Assembly (NCBI RefSeq): GCF_039871975.1
Contig: NZ_JBDPLL010000001.1
Strand: one strand, 5' to 3'
DNA from: Trichormus_B sp936914905
GTDB taxonomy: Bacteria; Cyanobacteriota; Cyanobacteriia; Cyanobacteriales; Nostocaceae
Length of the DNA: 64,000 nucleotides
Part shown: positions 35,911 through 45,539 of the stretch, in pieces
Position numbering within the stretch: position 1 is the first letter of the stretch
Layout: each line of letters opens with the position of its first letter
Notes under the pieces: generated by a model
Seen by the model: only the letters and a program-made list of their open reading frames with translations
The model's database searches: none
Told to the model about the DNA's origin: nothing
Program-made: the position numbers and the translations under genes

Positions 35911-36381
35911 TCATTGTGTTTGACTACAATATTCATTTAGCTTATTCCCGAAAGTATCTGATTGTTTACCAATGGTTTTTGCTGCAGCTGTCAGACCTGA
36001 ATCAATATCTATTCTGGCTTTTTGGATTTTTTCTCTACCAGCGGAGGATGCTTCGGCTGTCTTGGTTGCACCAAGAGCTTTACCTGCTTTGCCAATGACT
36101 TGACTGAGATTATCAAAAACTTTGGCAAAACTGGTTTGAAATTCCTGGAGTTTGGGGTCTATTAATTTTAATTCTCGAATTGATTTAGTGACAGTTTGCA
36201 AATCTTTGGATAGTTGCAAACTGGTTGTTACATGTTTTCCTTTATTGTTGTCAATCAAAGAAGTTCCTTGATTAACGACTTTAAGCAATCTTTGACACTG
36301 GGAGATCTTACTCTCGCTGCAACCAGTCATTAACAAAGCAATACTCAGGCTCAGAGGAGCAATAATAGTATACTTACACAC
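35911..36381 (-). CDS. Lipoprotein of unknown function
   Basis: 156 residues. A signal peptide with lipobox LMTGC puts the mature protein on a membrane from Cys21. The rest is helical, with repeated Lys/Ala/Ser-rich segments (LQLSKDLQTVTKSIRELKLI, KAGKALGATKTAEASSAG) and a last CSQTQ that could pair with the Cys in ISQCQRLL. I know similar small cyanobacterial lipoproteins but no function. Its first 28 bases lie inside a 212-bp tandem duplication, and the second copy of that DNA stands upstream. Confidence 0.7.
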   Translation of the reverse strand: MCKYTIIAPLSLSIALLMTGCSESKISQCQRLLKVVNQGTSLIDNNKGKHVTTSLQLSKDLQTVTKSIRELKLIDPKLQEFQTSFAKVFDNLSQVIGKAGKALGATKTAEASSAGREKIQKARIDIDSGLTAAAKTIGKQSDTFGNKLNEYCSQTQ

Positions 36382-36777
36382 AATAAATAGATTTATCCTA
36401 ACAGCAGTAAGATTCCATTTATATTAGCGCAAGTTTCTAGTTATGAGACATTGGGTATTACTCAGGGTGCAGGGTAGAAAATCAATAATTACGAATTACG
36501 AATTACCAATCTATTGGTAAACCCAATCTTTCTAAGTTTTTGCGATCTTTTAACAATGGTTGAATGAGGAGCAATAATAGTATACTTACACACAATAAAT
36601 AGATTTATCCTAATAGCAGTAAGATTCCATTTATATTAGCGCAAGTTTCTAGTTATGAGACATTGGGTATTACTCAGGGTGCAGGGTAGAAAATCAATAA
36701 TTACGAATTACGAATTACCAATCTATTGGTAAACCCAATCTTTCTAAGTTTTTGCGATCTTTTAACAATGGTTGAAT
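36354..36777. repeat. Tandem duplication, 2 x 212 bp
   Basis: 36354-36565 and 36566-36777 are the same 212 bases except for one change (C at 36402, T at 36614). The unit holds the 5' end of the lipoprotein gene, the intergenic DNA, and the last codons of cbiO. The outer copies keep each gene whole, so the duplication leaves an extra cbiO end (about 36503-36565) and an extra lipoprotein start (about 36566-36593) between them. Confidence 0.97.
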
Positions 36778-37479
36778 ATGGCTGTCTATTTGAATGCTAC
36801 CACTGGACAGGACTAGGGCCCGTTGACTGACTTTTCCCAACCAGTGAAGATCATGGGAGGCTATTAATATAACTTGCACTGGTAATTTTAATAATATTTG
36901 GGCTAAATGTCTTCGCCAGGAGGGGTCTAGTCCGTTGGTGGGTTCGTCTAAGATGAGAATAGCTGGGTCTAGGGCTAAGATGGCTGCTAGGGCGGCTAGT
37001 CGTCTTTGTCCTCCGGAAAGTTCGTGGGTTGAACAGTGGGCGTATTGTTCTAGTCCAAATTTGGCTAATAGTTGCTGTGCCTTGTCTTTGGCTGCTACGT
37101 AGGAAATACCATAGTTACGAGGACCGAAGGTGATGTCTTCTAAGATTGTGGGCATAAATAATTGGTCGTTGGCATCTTGGAAGCTGAAACCTATTTGTCG
37201 CCGAATTTGGGGTAGGGTATTTGGTGCTATCGGAATACCATTGATGGTAATTTTCCCGCTTTGGGGTTGTTTGAGTCCGATGAGGTTTTCTAGGAGTGTG
37301 CTTTTTCCTGAACCGGTTGCACCAATTAAGGCGACGCGATCACCTACATTTAATGTAAAGGAAATTTCTGTTAATACTGGTTGTTGGTGAGGATAGGCAT
37401 ATACAAGATTTTGTACTTCAACTACAGATTGATGCGGTTGGGAAATGGAAATTTGGGGATGAGAAGTTAAGGATGTCAA
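36715..37479 (-). CDS. cbiO: ECF transporter ATPase (cobalt/nickel)
   Basis: 254 residues. Walker A GATGSGKSTLL, Q-loop FSFQDANDQLF, signature LSGGQRRL, Walker B AILILDEPTNGLD and the switch His in IASHDLHWL are complete. FQDPDDQLF-like Q-loops are characteristic of CbiO/EcfA ATPases. It is the last gene of the leftward cbiM-cbiQ-cbiO group, 80 bases after cbiQ. The final codons fall in the 212-bp duplication but are intact. Confidence 0.9.
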   Translation of the reverse strand: MTSLTSHPQISISQPHQSVVEVQNLVYAYPHQQPVLTEISFTLNVGDRVALIGATGSGKSTLLENLIGLKQPQSGKITINGIPIAPNTLPQIRRQIGFSFQDANDQLFMPTILEDITFGPRNYGISYVAAKDKAQQLLAKFGLEQYAHCSTHELSGGQRRLAALAAILALDPAILILDEPTNGLDPSWRRHLAQILLKLPVQVILIASHDLHWLGKVSQRALVLSSGSIQIDSHIQPLLKDRKNLERLGLPIDW

Positions 37480-37559
37480 GATTAGTAACTCAAAATATTA
37501 ACCGTTTTGTGTGGGCGATGTTGTTCAGACAGTTGTTGTTTAGGATAGGAAGCATAAAC

Positions 37560-38210
37560 CTATAAATAAGAACTGACAGTGATACAAGTCCCAACTACTC
37601 CCACTGTTATTAGGATAAAGCGTTCTTTGGGGTTGAGGGCGGAATCTAGGGGTAATTTTCCATTATAACCACGAGTTAACATTGCTGTGTATACTCTTTC
37701 GGCTCTATCTAAGGTACGCAAATATAATGCACCAATTATGGATGTACTGGCATAACGTAGCCATCCTCCTGTACCATTTAAACCCCGCAATTGTGCGCTA
37801 CGCTGCATTTGTGCTACTTCTGAGAGTAATATTTCCAGGTATTGTCCAGCTAGGATCAGGTTTTCTTTTAATCCTGTAGGTATGGGTAGACCTTTCAAGG
37901 CAATGCCAAAACTGTGAGGCGGTAGGGTCAATAAAAAACTGTTCATGGTAATGAGACAAATGACGGAACGGAGAAGCAAAAAACTAGCTCGTTCCCATCC
38001 CAAAGGAAGGGCTACTAGAGAAAGGAAAATTAATTCTGAGCCTAGTAAACGGCCTAATTTGGGAATAGGTACTTGTAAAGACCAAGTCCAAATAAGTGTG
38101 ATCGCACCATATCCAATTAAGTTAGACCAAGCATGATATTTTAACAACGCTGTCCCAATGACAATGATTAGGGACAGTTGCAACCTTAAGGGTAATGAAA
38201 GATTAAACAT
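37560..38210 (-). CDS. cbiQ: ECF transporter transmembrane protein CbiQ
   Basis: 216 residues with about five spans and the coupling helices typical of EcfT/CbiQ: AQMQRSAQLRGLNG and RTLDRAERVYTAMLTRGYNG, each containing the A-R-G or S/T-R-G motif that docks on CbiO. Its start overlaps the end of cbiM by 8 bases, so they are translationally coupled. Confidence 0.9.
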   Translation of the reverse strand: MFNLSLPLRLQLSLIIVIGTALLKYHAWSNLIGYGAITLIWTWSLQVPIPKLGRLLGSELIFLSLVALPLGWERASFLLLRSVICLITMNSFLLTLPPHSFGIALKGLPIPTGLKENLILAGQYLEILLSEVAQMQRSAQLRGLNGTGGWLRYASTSIIGALYLRTLDRAERVYTAMLTRGYNGKLPLDSALNPKERFILITVGVVGTCITVSSYL

Positions 38211-39126
38211 TATTTGTTTTCACAAATTTGGCAATTCCAAAAGCCACACTAAAGCATAACCCTGAGCCTAACAAACCAGCAATACTAGTACCTATTTGTC
38301 CTAAACCTTGAATTCGATAATCTGCAAATGGGGTAGGTATATTGACTCCCACTACTTCTGCTAAATTAATAAAACCTAAACTTTCGGCAACTCTTTCTAA
38401 ACCATCTGGCCATGCCGAGGCAAATAGGGAAAGTACACCAGCTATTAAAAAAATGCTCACGATAGGAACTAACCAACCTTGAAATTTTTGTCCTTCTCCG
38501 GGTAATAAATCTGGTCTGGTTGTGGCTAAATAAGTTAATACACCGCCAGTAATTAAACCTTCACCAATGCCAATTAAAATATGTACTCCTGTCATGGTGG
38601 GTAAAACAACTGTAGCTGGTGCTATTCCTGATAGGGCTAACTCAATTGCACAAGCTATAGCAGCAGTAACAACACTAAAAGCTGCGGCAATACCTCCTAC
38701 TAAGGGCAAGCGTTTTTGAGGACCTCCTAGTAGTTTTTGTAAGGTTTGGGTTAATATCCAACCTGTCCAAACTCCAATAACTGCCATGTTGAAAATGTTT
38801 GCACCTAAAGCAGTAATTCCACCATCGGCAAATAGTACAGCTTGAATAATTAATACGGTAGCAATACATAATATTCCCGCCCAGGGACTACCTAAAATAA
38901 TGGCGGCTAATGTTCCTCCTAATAGGTGGCCGCTAGTGCCTCCTGCAACTGGAAAATTAATCATTTGGGCGGCAAAAATAAAGGCCGTGGTTAAGCCTAA
39001 GATGGGAGCGCGACGAATACCAAAAGCTGTTTCTGATCGCTGGAGAGCAATCAATAAAGCTACCACACTGGCTAAACTGTTAGCACCTGCTACCGGTACA
39101 GAAAGGAATCCATCAGGTATATGCAT
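38203..39126 (-). CDS. cbiM: Cobalt/nickel ECF substrate-binding protein CbiM with fused CbiN-like tail
   Basis: 307 residues. MHIPDGFLS at the start carries the metal-binding N-terminus (His2 ligand); the first 220 residues have the CbiM spans with GGTSGHLLGG and TGVHILIGIGEGL. The last 80 residues have the PDGLE signature (SAWPDGLERVAESLGF) and two spans, the CbiN/NikN part. Fused MN proteins occur in both cobalt and nickel systems, so the metal is not decided; no cobalamin riboswitch was recognised upstream. Both B12 synthesis and hydrogenase or urease are possible users. Confidence 0.9.
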   Translation of the reverse strand: MHIPDGFLSVPVAGANSLASVVALLIALQRSETAFGIRRAPILGLTTAFIFAAQMINFPVAGGTSGHLLGGTLAAIILGSPWAGILCIATVLIIQAVLFADGGITALGANIFNMAVIGVWTGWILTQTLQKLLGGPQKRLPLVGGIAAAFSVVTAAIACAIELALSGIAPATVVLPTMTGVHILIGIGEGLITGGVLTYLATTRPDLLPGEGQKFQGWLVPIVSIFLIAGVLSLFASAWPDGLERVAESLGFINLAEVVGVNIPTPFADYRIQGLGQIGTSIAGLLGSGLCFSVAFGIAKFVKTNNV

Positions 39127-39735
39127 GAAAATCCCTGTTTTTGTCTTTTTTTACACTAATTTAATCAAAGGAGAATCACTCTTATACAATGACTTATTTA
39201 ATGATTTTTTGGGTGTTACTTAGGGAATATTTATGATAAAAAATACTGTGAATATTGTATTTATTTTTTTTACTGTTAATATTTGTATGTTTATATAAGT
39301 AGGTAGACACAAATAAAGATAACTATGTAACAAAATGTAAATCACATGAAACCCTTGCAATTGCTCTATTCCCCTTTGCTGCATTTGCCATGACATAGTT
39401 ATGAATTTTTCCCCCCACCTACTTAGTAGATAATAATCCTGTAAATCCTAATTCAGAATCAAGAATTTACATAAATTACGGCAAATTACTGGAAACCCGC
39501 AATTACACTTACAACTAGCTGTAAAGCTTGCAATAATAAGGGCTTCGTCTGAATTCATCCTATATTGTTCATGTTAAATCAATACCATAATAAGCTTCAA
39601 AAAGGCAAAATTGTGACAATTCTCCTATTTATAGTGATAAAGATACAGATACTAAACCTATAAAATTCACCAACTCTTTAATATGAAATATACATATTAG
39701 GAGTTACCCATTAACAAAAAACTCATCCATAGGTA
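39127..39735. other. Long upstream region of cbiMQO, no gene seen
   Basis: About 600 AT-rich bases separate cbiM from an IS remnant. I looked for the B12-box and conserved boxes of a cobalamin riboswitch on the minus strand and for an operator palindrome, and found nothing convincing; an AAAGGGGAATAGAGC string near 39365 is the only riboswitch-like fragment. TATAAACATACAAATATT near 39280-39297 could serve as a promoter. Confidence 0.35.
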
Positions 39736-40830
39736 TTAAGCAGTACCAGCATTGGTAAGATTATCCACAATGTAGTCGGGCACAACTAAAGTGAATAAGT
39801 TCCTTTGTAATTCAAACTAATTAGAAATTGTGTTTTCAGAGCGCATTGTTTCTAAACAAACAAATGCTTGAAGTGAAGAAAATATCTGTGTTTTAATTGC
39901 TTGGCTATCTCTAACCATAAATCCATAAATTCCACATACTTGTTTGATGGCTCTATGAAAACTTTCAATCCCCCAATGAGTATCATGAATTGTCACAAAT
40001 TCACTTTTGGTGATTTGATTGAGAGCTTCTTCATCTGGTAGATGCACTATATAGTCTCTAGAGTCTTCTTTTTTAAAGTCTTGCCTAAACAATTTGATCA
40101 ATCCAAATGCTCTCAAATGAGTTATTAAACCTTCATCGAGAATTTCTACTCTCCTTAAGAGATAATACTTCTCCAGTTTATTTGATACAGTTCTATTTTC
40201 CTCAATCCCAGATAGAAAACCCAATTTCTGGTTATTTAAAAATTTGAAGCTTTCTACCCCTGAATACTAACTCTCTACTGTAACTATTCTTGGTTTTACA
40301 CTGCAATCAATCACTTCCTTAAGCATTTCCTAAAAATAATCATTCTTAGTCTTTCCCTCCTTTTTGTCGTATATTCTATAATTTATTGGTACTGAGTTTC
40401 CATACATATCACTGTACTACAGTGTGATTCAATTTATTCCTTCGATGCTCTTATGATATTTCCCAGACCAAAAATAACTGATTAATTCTGGATTTTTTGG
40501 GTCACTATAAAATTTTTATAAAACTGTGTCATCTAAACTTGAAATCCCTCCTAACTTATGATTTTCCTTACTGTATAGAATAAATATTTCGGTTCGTATC
40601 TCTCTCTGAGCAATAATCTATTCACACTGTCATGTGAAACGTTTTCCAATATCTCTGCCAATCGACAACATCCCCCATGCTTTGCTTCTGATAGCAACAA
40701 CAGAGTGTAATGTTCCAGATTGCATTCTGCTGTATAAGGTTTGGTTATTTCTCTAATTCTCCGATACCTGCTAAGTAGATGATATTTTTTATCACTACAC
40801 TATTTTGCTACTTTTTAAAAGCGTAAATCC
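39736..40830 (-). mobile_element. IS4/IS701-like transposase remnant
   Basis: The leftward reading gives IREITKPYTAECNLEHYTLL, LSEAKHGGCCRLAEILENVS, HDSVNRLLLRERYEPK, DDTVL-like DDTV, SDPKNPELISYFWSGKYHK, EGINLI-like residues, VNYRIYDKKEGKTKN, and then an open end of 135 residues with DFKKEDSRDYIVHLPDEE, TIHDTHWGIESFHRAIKQ and a last TAG in place of Trp before FELQRNLFTLVVPDYIVDNL. It has the D, D and E regions of a DDE transposase. Several stops and frame changes kill it. Ends are approximate; no terminal repeats identified. Confidence 0.75.
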
Positions 40831-40906
40831 TATATATATATTTATATACATTCTATATTAGAAAGTATGGTGACAAATCTACCACTCTTTACATAAAGGA
40901 GCATCT

Positions 40907-41047
40907 ATGTTTGAGCTATCCTTTGACTACCAACAAGGGATAATATCTACCCAATCCTATAATCATAAGGGTTTGCGCGATTATCAAGATCCTTTATATG
41001 TCCTAAATTCTTCTGATTCTTCTCAATTACTTCCTGATACGTATTAG
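40907..41047 (+). CDS. Possible small protein, 46 aa
   Basis: ATG 40907 is preceded by AAAGGAG at a 6-base distance, the best ribosome-binding site in this stretch. The 46-residue product (MFELSFDYQQGIISTQSYNH, ending LLPDTY) is polar with aromatic residues. Upstream, TATATATATATTTATATACA could act as promoter. I do not recognise it; it may instead be a passenger or remnant next to the IS. Confidence 0.3.
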   Translation: MFELSFDYQQGIISTQSYNHKGLRDYQDPLYVLNSSDSSQLLPDTY

Positions 41048-41207
41048 TTAGTAGGTTGGGAATTTTATGATTAATTATTTATCAAGTTTGTAAGGGGTTA
41101 GAATTGCCAAGCCTATGTTTTTTGGTTATTGGGTTTGGAATGGAGATGCAGTCAAATTAAGTTATACCCTCAGTGAGAAGAGAGGTATAACTACTTACAA
41201 AAAATTC

Positions 41208-42356
41208 CTAAATTCCCGTCAATTGTTGTTTTCTCAACTCCTGTATGAGCAAACCAATTGTCATTCCTATTCCCACAATAGCTGTCAAGTAAAATAAACT
41301 AATCAACCGTATTAACATTGGTGGTTGTATTCCTTCAACTTCCACCAATTGCGCCACTTTAATAGGTGAAAATTGACGATTACTAACTTCTACCTCTACT
41401 TTATGGGGAGCGCCATCAAAAAATTGCGATCGCCATACTAATTTACCATCTTGATCGGGAAATCCTTTATAAGCAAAAACTGTTAGATTATTTTCTAAAG
41501 CAATGGCTTTTACATCTAAAACCGCATCTTTAATCGGTTTTCCCATATTATCATTGACCTCAACTGATAAATTCGCCAATTTCCCTACAGTCGCGTTTTT
41601 ATCACCATCAATTTTTACATCTAAATTCTGTAACTTTACCACTGATGGGGCAATATTTTCTGTTTTATGTTCATGTTCACTTCCATGAGCTTCAGCAACT
41701 TCCCCAGTGATATTAATAAACAATAATGTCACTATGGCAATTACTGTTAAACCACTTAATAATAACCGTACAGATTGAGGAGTAATTTCTCTATCGCTCA
41801 ATTCTTCCTGTCCACCAATTACCCAACCACCTAATAATCCTATTGATAATAAAATAGCTGCTACCACAGCAAAATATTTATATTTAACAGGATTTTCCCG
41901 GACATAAAAGTTCAAATTCTCCTGATAAGGAGCAAAAGCATTAGCTACCAAAGGAGCAACTTTTACTAACAATTTATAATTGCCACGAATTGGTAGAACC
42001 TGCTGAAATTCTAGCTTACCTTTTAGGGCAGCTACTTCCAATTCTAACAACTTCTTTCCTTCCACCATTGGAAAATCTGTTGTTAACCAAGGAGTTGCTC
42101 TTGGTGTAGAAATCTCTAAATTAATTAACGCATTTTCTAAAAGTTTCCCACTAGCATCAACAGCTTCTAAAGTAAATATTACCGGAGATTGTGCTTTTTC
42201 TGTTGCCGCTTCAAGTGGAAAGATACGTTCTAACGGTGGATTAGTGGAAAGTATAACTTTAGATTTAGGAGTTTGGGAAACACTAACTAAGGAATAAAGA
42301 ATTGATAAGCTAATGCAAACAGCAGTGATAACTACAAAAAGTCGACATTTCTTCAT
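41208..42356 (-). CDS. Two-domain membrane protein linked to cbtB, unknown function
   Basis: 382 residues. A signal anchor at 6-26, then an immunoglobulin-like or FixH-like beta domain (about 35-160), two spans (about 163-185 and 202-222), a short His-rich loop EAHGSEHEHKTE, a second beta domain with VKLQNLDVKIDGDKNATVGK and VEVNDNMGKPIKDAVLDVKA, and a final span (about 350-372). Such carboxypeptidase-regulatory or YtkA-like folds often handle metals, and the His-rich loop could bind one. It is downstream of cbtB on the same strand (150 bases, with a hairpin between), so a metal transport role is plausible but not shown. Confidence 0.65.
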   Translation of the reverse strand: MKKCRLFVVITAVCISLSILYSLVSVSQTPKSKVILSTNPPLERIFPLEAATEKAQSPVIFTLEAVDASGKLLENALINLEISTPRATPWLTTDFPMVEGKKLLELEVAALKGKLEFQQVLPIRGNYKLLVKVAPLVANAFAPYQENLNFYVRENPVKYKYFAVVAAILLSIGLLGGWVIGGQEELSDREITPQSVRLLLSGLTVIAIVTLLFINITGEVAEAHGSEHEHKTENIAPSVVKLQNLDVKIDGDKNATVGKLANLSVEVNDNMGKPIKDAVLDVKAIALENNLTVFAYKGFPDQDGKLVWRSQFFDGAPHKVEVEVSNRQFSPIKVAQLVEVEGIQPPMLIRLISLFYLTAIVGIGMTIGLLIQELRKQQLTGI

Positions 42357-42460
42357 GGTTAATTAGATATTAAGCGTAGATAAACCCAGATAAAGGCAGA
42401 AGAATATTTTAGTTACAGCAGATTACATCTAAATGTAATCATATTTAATGATAACTGTAG

Positions 42461-42481
42461 GGGTTTAGTAATGCTAAACCC
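42461..42481. repeat. Hairpin GGGTTTAG/CTAAACCC between cbtB and its downstream gene
   Basis: An 8-bp stem with loop TAATG, a relative of the hairpin at 29318-29344. A second stem, GATTACA...TGTAATC, lies just to its left at 42421-42440. Placed between two genes of one strand they could partly stop or process the cbtB transcript. Confidence 0.6.
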
Positions 42482-42506
42482 TCATAAATTCTGCTGTCTA
42501 ATATGT

Positions 42507-42698
42507 TTAGTGACAGCCAATGCCTAATGTATGGTGACGTACTGAGTGTGTTGCATTATGAGCAGCAGGATAAGTAGAAAACAATGCAGTCCAAATTACT
42601 AAGGAAGATAACAACATATAAAGAGTTACCTGTACTGGCTTAGATAAGGTAATACCTGCTGTTTTCTGTAATACTGAGCTAGAAGAAAAAATTGTCAT
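42507..42698 (-). CDS. cbtB: CbtB-domain small membrane protein (putative cobalt transport)
   Basis: 63 residues with one membrane span (about 25-43). The C-terminus PAAHNATHSVRHHTLGIGCH has the conserved His residues and final C-H of the CbtB family, which would bind metal at the periplasmic face. CbtB is usually next to the larger CbtA and a B12 riboswitch; neither is visible here. Instead a 382-residue membrane protein with a His-rich loop follows. The nearby cbiMQO and iron genes support a metal context. Confidence 0.8.
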   Translation of the reverse strand: MTIFSSSSVLQKTAGITLSKPVQVTLYMLLSSLVIWTALFSTYPAAHNATHSVRHHTLGIGCH

Positions 42699-43026
42699 TT
42701 TTGAACTCCCGTAACTAATGAAAGGTAATTTATCAAATTAAAGTCCATTTTGCCGTTAAGTGACAATCAATATACAGCAGATTACAAATGAATCAGGTAC
42801 ACACTATGGTCATAACTATCAAACATCAAGCAGCTTTTACTCCTGAGTTCTTTTGTATATCATTAACCCAGCTAATATCCACAAATCCTCACACTTTCTT
42901 TGCTTTGCATCGTTCTCAGATTTTTGTTTCCAACTTATTGACAAAAATTCCTATTTTGGATACTATACATAAAACTAGTTGCAAATCATTCGTAATTTAT
43001 TGGTAGATTGTATCCCTATTAACCTC

Positions 43027-44052
43027 ATGTCTGATAACTTTACTCAGAGTAAAGAAAAACTTTGGAATCGTCGTCAACTCCTGAAACTAGGATTATTTGG
43101 TGGCGGACTAGCATGTACAGGAGCATTGTTGCAAATCCTAAATATAAAAAACAATGCTTATGTGAGAATTCCACCAATGGAAATACCTGATTCTCAGGAT
43201 GCTACTAACCCCATCCAAGTATTACGAAACTTTGATTATGGGACAATTAAGCGTGAAAATGGACAGATTATTCGAGAATTTCAGTTAACTGCTGGCACTT
43301 CTACCATTCAGCTTAACAGTGCTGTCTCATACAATATTTGGGACTTAAATGGACGCATCCCTGGTCCAACATTACGAGCTAAAGAAGGTGAAAGAATAAG
43401 AATACTTTTTCTCAATAAAGCTGGACATTCCCATTCTTTACATTTTCATGGTGTACATCCTTCAGAAATGGATGGGGTACGTCCAATTAGTAATGGTAAA
43501 GCAACTATATATGAATTCGATGCTGAACCCTATGGCATTCACTTATATCACTGTCATGTAGAACCTGTAACCCGTCACATTGTAAAGGGGTTATATGGAA
43601 TGGTTATTATTGATCCTCCTAAACGTCGTCCACCTGCGGATGAAATAGTTTTAATCATGTCTGGCTATGACATAAATGATGATAACCGGAATGAATATTA
43701 TGCATTTAATGGATTGCCTCATCATTATATGCACAATCCTATTCAGATTTATCAAAATCAATTAATTCGGTTATATGTTCTAAATATGATTGAATTTGAC
43801 CATGCTGTGACGTTTCATCTCCACGCTAACTTTTTTGATGTTTATCGTTCTGGGATGACGATGACTCCCAGCGAGAAAACCGATGTTTTGACTATGGGTG
43901 TCGCAGAAAGGCATATTTTGGAATTTGCGTTTCGTTATCCAGGTAAGTATATGTTTCATCCACATCAGGATGCCTTGGCTGAAAACGGATGTATGGGACA
44001 GTTTGAAGTCATAGCCGAAAAAGATACTAAAACTCCCGTAAAGCCAACCTGA
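43027..44052 (+). CDS. Multicopper oxidase, likely ferroxidase
   Basis: The start chosen is ATG 43027 (MSDNFTQSKEKLWNRRQLLK), giving 341 residues; the frame is open to 42979 but that part looks non-coding. NRRQLLKLGLFGGGLACTGA resembles a Tat signal, so it folds in the cytoplasm and is exported. Copper ligands are SHSLHFHGVH, HLYHCHVEPVTRH, AVTFHLHANFF and a final FHPHQD, giving two cupredoxin domains with type 1 and type 2/3 sites. Two-domain oxidases include nitrite reductase-like and laccase-like enzymes; close to FTR1 and ferritin genes, ferrous iron oxidation is the most likely role. Confidence 0.8.
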   Translation: MSDNFTQSKEKLWNRRQLLKLGLFGGGLACTGALLQILNIKNNAYVRIPPMEIPDSQDATNPIQVLRNFDYGTIKRENGQIIREFQLTAGTSTIQLNSAVSYNIWDLNGRIPGPTLRAKEGERIRILFLNKAGHSHSLHFHGVHPSEMDGVRPISNGKATIYEFDAEPYGIHLYHCHVEPVTRHIVKGLYGMVIIDPPKRRPPADEIVLIMSGYDINDDNRNEYYAFNGLPHHYMHNPIQIYQNQLIRLYVLNMIEFDHAVTFHLHANFFDVYRSGMTMTPSEKTDVLTMGVAERHILEFAFRYPGKYMFHPHQDALAENGCMGQFEVIAEKDTKTPVKPT

Positions 44053-44189
44053 CCTAACTTTCAAGTATCCTTGCCAATATTATTTTCTCTTAATTTTGAG
44101 AATAATTTGCATTTGTATCAGCAAATTATAAGTTATGCTTACTTATAGTAATTTAAACCATGTCTTCATTCATAAGGAAAAACGTGACG

Positions 44190-44640
44190 ATGGAAGAAAA
44201 TTTAAGCAATTTACTTAACCTACCAGGAGTAACAGTAGAATTTTGCCATTATTGAGACACTTCTGTTAGTTTTAATTTGAGCATCCTCGTCTCAAGAATT
44301 CACTATCCCCATTACCGTAAGTATACAACAGAATTACATCAAGTTAGACCTATTTTAGTGAGAGATTTACCGCGTTTTGGTAAAAAAGTTAACTTAAGCT
44401 AACCATGGCGTCAGTTTTATTGTCGATTTTGTCGACGTTACGTCACAGAACAACTAGAATTTATTAATTGGCGGAGAAAGTACACAAAAAGATACCAAGA
44501 AATGATTTACTATCTAGTTCATAATTCCAGTATTGAACAAGTGACTAAACAGCAAGACCTAAGCATTGAATAAGTTAAGAATATTGTTAATCACCTCAAT
44601 CACCACGAAAAAACTAACATGGCTTTTGGCTAATTTAATT
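44190..44640 (+). mobile_element. ISL3-family transposase remnant (N-terminal part)
   Basis: ATG 44190 begins MEENLSNLLNLPGVTVEFCH, followed after a stop by ILVSRIHYPHYRKYTTELHQ, VRPILVRDLPRFGKKV, RQFYCRFCRRYVTEQLEF, RRKYTKRYQEMIYYLV and a short HTH-like stretch. The Cys pairs of the ISL3 zinc ribbon are damaged (PHCG has become PHYR). The catalytic part is gone. It sits between the multicopper oxidase and the lipoprotein gene of the iron cluster. Confidence 0.75.
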
Positions 44641-45539
44641 AATTCTATTCAAGCAAATTACTGGAATCATCATATTAAAGAAAGAAGAATTTACTTTATA
44701 AAAGTAAATATAATAAGTTGATCTTCCGTATGTATTATGCTAAATCCAGTTCATGAGAACCATAAAACCCTTACCATTCAAAAAATACAGGCTTTCTATT
44801 ATATTAATATAATAGAGGTTTTTCGTGGATTTTAGTTTTTTACCTTGATTTTCTAACAAAGTTTTGATGTTTAATTCATAGTTTGGCATAACAAGTACCG
44901 AAGAACCATATGAATTTTATTCACAAAGTATATCTGGGTTTTAATAGGTGTTTTTCTCTATTAACTGTTGATCCCACTTTAATAATCCGCGTTAGTTAGA
45001 AAGAAAAGTTTAAAGGCTTTTATGTTGAATGTTTACCAGTTGAAGGTAAATATTATTCAGAGTCTGTAACGTAAAGACCCCATGCCACTTTGATAGAGAT
45101 AGCCGTAATGGAGTCTAGTACCGCCGTGAATTCAAAATGCTTCTTTCAGAAGAGCTACGCTAACAAAATAGTGCTTCCAGCAGGCTGCGCCAACAAAATT
45201 CAAAATGTATACGGCGTGAGCTTTTCAGATATTTGGAATGGTTGGTTAATTTACGCCGTACTGTTCTAGTTCAGTTATTCTTGTTTTTGATTTCGCATTT
45301 CCAGGCGCTCACCTGGGAATGAGTATCTGAAATTAGATTATAGGTTTCAATGCTATAAATTTAGGGCATTAACGCATTAATTTTAAAGAATTATTAATTC
45401 ATACTCCATATTCAAAAAATAGTTGATAAATAGTTGCATCTATGATAAATACCTATAAACGACTACTGAAAATACTTATTAGTTTTTTTGATTAGATATC
45501 AGAAACAACTTTTACCCAATTCCCAATACTGGAGTAAAA
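44641..45539. other. 900-base region of remnants and repeats
   Basis: No intact gene. A perfect 20-base palindrome, CTATTATATTAATATAATAG, is at 44796-44815. From ATG 44910 a frame reads MNFIHKVYLGFNRCFSLLTV and, after a TAG, KEKFKGFYVECLPVEGKYY, a relic I cannot name. Around 45120-45205 lie repeated motifs (GAATTCAAAATG twice, CAGAAG and GCAGGCTGCGCCAAC-like pieces) seen often between Nostoc genes. The promoter of the lipoprotein gene at 45540 is probably within the last 150 bases. Confidence 0.5.

Noticed and set aside
39127..39735. Cobalamin riboswitch upstream of cbiM
   Set aside because: The B12 box and the other conserved segments were not found on the minus strand; one AAAGGGGAAT-like string is not enough.
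42788..43006. 72-codon open frame just upstream of the multicopper oxidase
   Set aside because: It overlaps the leader of the oxidase gene, has no ribosome-binding site or recognisable composition, and continues into an unlikely His/Ser/Thr-rich text.
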